Assembly (NCBI GenBank): GCA_011634665.1
Contig: WAEK01000007.1
Coordinates: 2,390,501-2,454,500, forward strand
DNA length: 64,000 bases
Direction of reading: 5' to 3'
Source: Mortierella sp. BCC40632
Lineage: Eukaryota; Mortierellomycota; Mortierellomycetes; Mortierellales; Mortierellaceae
Part shown: piece by piece, positions 59,484 to 64,000 of the stretch
How the letters are laid out: every line of letters begins with the position of its first letter
Numbering within the stretch: position 1 is the first letter of the stretch
Translations under genes and position numbers: made by a program
The notes under the pieces: generated by a model
What the model was told of the DNA's origin: nothing
What the model saw: the letters and a program-made list of their open reading frames with translations, nothing else
The model's database searches: none

Positions 59484-59828
59484 CCTCACTACTTGTCGGA
59501 TGGCAATTGATTGGACAGTACCTTTCATACGAGTGGTAGAACAGGATGTTAGATTGGTGCCTGAAGTGGAAGCGTCCCACCACTTTTTTATGACTAAAAA
59601 AGAAAAAAAGAAAAAAAAAAAAGCCACTCGCCAAGGCGCGTGAGTTTCCCCATCCATCCTCTCCGCGCTCACTTTCTTCCCACACTTGACTTTTGTTCAA
59701 CGGCCTTCTTTCTCTTTCTTGTTGTTCGCTTCTTTTACCCATTTTCGCTAGACTCTTCAGGACGTTGCCCATTTGTTGTTTTTTTTTTCCCCTATCTGTC
59801 GATCCAGGAAAGACAAAATTAATAGAAT
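59212..59828. other. intergenic: Mic12-like 3' flank and KMO promoter
   Basis: Starts with a 26-A run right after the stop and includes a T run (59458-59483) and a short palindromic-looking A/T region. The last 150 bp before the KMO ATG are CT- and T-rich. No gene. Confidence 0.6.
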
Positions 59829-62478
<2,650 letters not shown>

Positions 62479-63959
62479 TTTGGGAAGAGCTGTTTTCTTT
62501 GAGGAACGCTTTTGACCAACGAATCTGTGTAAATAACAATAATAAAATAAAAAACAAAAAATCACCACTATCGTTGTTGTTGTCATCGTGTTGTTCAATT
62601 AGAAGTAGATGATTGTGTGTATAACCTTTTTAACTACTAGAGGCCAAAAGGAAACTCTGACGGATATATTCTTTGGGAAATGCCGTTTGCATAGGCATGT
62701 ATGTACAGCCTGCACGGGAAAGACGGCTCTCCTTTCCCTGGGAAGCTTTGGGCGGAGCCTGTTGTTATGATGCTGTGTCCCCTAGTCGGGGGAAAGAAAT
62801 TTTGTGGTTTGAGACCCTAAGCAGTGTGTACCTGCCAGCCAACTCTTTTTTTTTTTTCTCATCATGTTTGATACCCATGCTCCGGGTCCCCTCCAAGTCT
62901 TGTGGCTCGAGGACCAAAAAGAGATGCATGCGATACATGCATCTTTGTACTGCTCTTTTTTTTTTCTGTGCAATGTCGTTTTTGGCAAGGACTACGCAGC
63001 GATCCCACACGTGAGGTACAGTAACTGACTTTTTTCTCTTTGCGGCATTTTATGCTTTGACCTGGCTCCCTACTCTGGGTTCAATGACGACAGTAGGGGC
63101 GGACAGTTTATCCAGTGTGCTTTAAGGAGAGAGCAGCAGGAAAAGGGACGGAGCTTTTAGTATCTCTTGGACTTGTGGACAAAAGAGAAAGTAAGGAAGG
63201 AGAGGAGAGGGGAAAAGATGCGAGAGCCAGGGACTAGGGGATAAGGGAGAGGAGGAGGGAGGAAGAAAAGAGGAGGACAATAGGGAGAGGGGAGGGGGGG
63301 GAGGCAAAAAAAATGCGAACGAGCGAGCTTACTTTGAACCCTTTCAACATAGTCTGGGTGTCCGCAAACTGGAAGAGGAGGACCATGGATAACGAGCGAA
63401 GAAAGCTAGATGGTTTTTTTTTTTACCTCCTACCTCTCCATTCCGCCTTTGCATCCCCCTCCTCTGCTCTCCTCCCCCCATTGGACTCCGTCCCAAACTT
63501 TCCAAGAAAGGGAGAGAGAGAGAGAGAGAGAGAAAAAGTCATTCATGACTGAAAGCCAAGAGTTAGTCCTTGGCCAGTAGCTAAAAAGTTCGCAGTTCAA
63601 GAACCGCTCAGCACAAGAATGGTACTTTCTCTTTTATTCTCCCTCTCACATAACTTTCCAGTTACAAGCGGACTTTTTGAGGAAAAAACACGATTACTCA
63701 CACGAGGAGCAAACCAAACCATTGGTCTTTGGTGCAGTTGTTTTAAAATATCCTGTGAAAAAAAGTCTTTAATGCCAGGGGTTAAGTGGAATGCTGGTTG
63801 GTTGGTTGGTTACATGCGTATGTGTATGTCTATGTAGCGAATGGAGAATAGGGAAGGGGGAAGGGGAGTGGATCTATACAATTGTGGGCGCGTAGACCTG
63901 GATGCTATATACATTAAGGTGACGGGATAGGAGTGAATGAGGAGAACGAAGGACATTTT
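62479..63959. other. 1.5 kb 3' intergenic region
   Basis: 3' flank of KMO with AATAAAA near 62540 (likely polyadenylation signal), T runs, and from 63120 to 63310 purine-rich DNA, then CT- and GA-rich patches. No gene recognised. Confidence 0.6.
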
Positions 63960-64000
63960 TTAAAGGACGCCAGCAGCAAGCTCGGCTGCTGCCGCGGCTC
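63960..64000 (-). CDS. possible C-terminal end of a gene running off the right edge
   Basis: The last 41 bases read on the minus strand as an Ala-rich end, AAAAAELAAGVL, then TAA. The composition resembles a hydrophobic C-terminus (for example a GPI signal end), but only 12 codons are visible, so this is a weak call. Confidence 0.3.
   Translation of the reverse strand, partial: AAAAAELAAGVL

Overview
The window is nuclear DNA from a filamentous fungus. Its genes carry many GT-AG introns (30-650 bp), pyrimidine-rich leaders in front of start codons, and long GA/CT microsatellites and homopolymer runs between genes. The gene set (chitin deacetylase, fungal G-alpha, kynurenine 3-monooxygenase, poly-Gln and Ser/Thr-rich membrane proteins) and general style suggest an early-diverging mould of the Mortierella type. 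That lineage call is an inference from gene style only; no rRNA or other marker is present.

Layout from left to right. (1) 0-7.6 kb, housekeeping and signalling: the 5' end of a maleylacetoacetate isomerase (-), the protein-histidine methyltransferase HPM1 (-), mitochondrial ribosomal protein mL46 (+), and a Gi-class G-protein alpha subunit (-). (2) 7.6-21 kb: a 5.3 kb gene-free stretch full of GA/CT/GT repeats, then two divergent, unrecognised multi-pass proteins with long disordered parts. (3) 21-31 kb: a GPI-anchored chitin deacetylase (-), Mediator subunit MED18 (+), and a Sel1-repeat protein ending in a CaaX-like tetrapeptide (-). (4) 31-41 kb: a tandem duplication. Two kelch-like single-pass membrane proteins flank a RanBP2-type zinc-finger gene, and a roughly 110 bp relic of the zinc-finger gene's 3' end lies after the second kelch copy. 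(5) 41-53 kb: a Thr/Pro-rich mucin-like membrane protein, a small secreted four-cysteine protein with a canonical TATA box, and a seven-helix membrane protein of about 2,020 residues with a huge low-complexity tail. (6) 55-64 kb: a small cysteine-rich zinc-binding-like protein, a MICOS Mic12-like protein, kynurenine 3-monooxygenase, and a possible C-terminal fragment at the right edge.

Most exon models were built by matching splice phases by hand; all complete models have an exon sum divisible by three. No tRNA, rRNA, CRISPR array or intact transposon was recognised. The most unusual elements are the kelch/zinc-finger tandem unit (ectodomains diverged, transmembrane and tail regions almost identical, and lesions in copy 1), the seven-helix giant-tail protein, a zinc finger split by a 122-residue insertion, and the Sel1 protein that combines a mitochondrial-looking N-terminus with a prenylation-like C-terminus.
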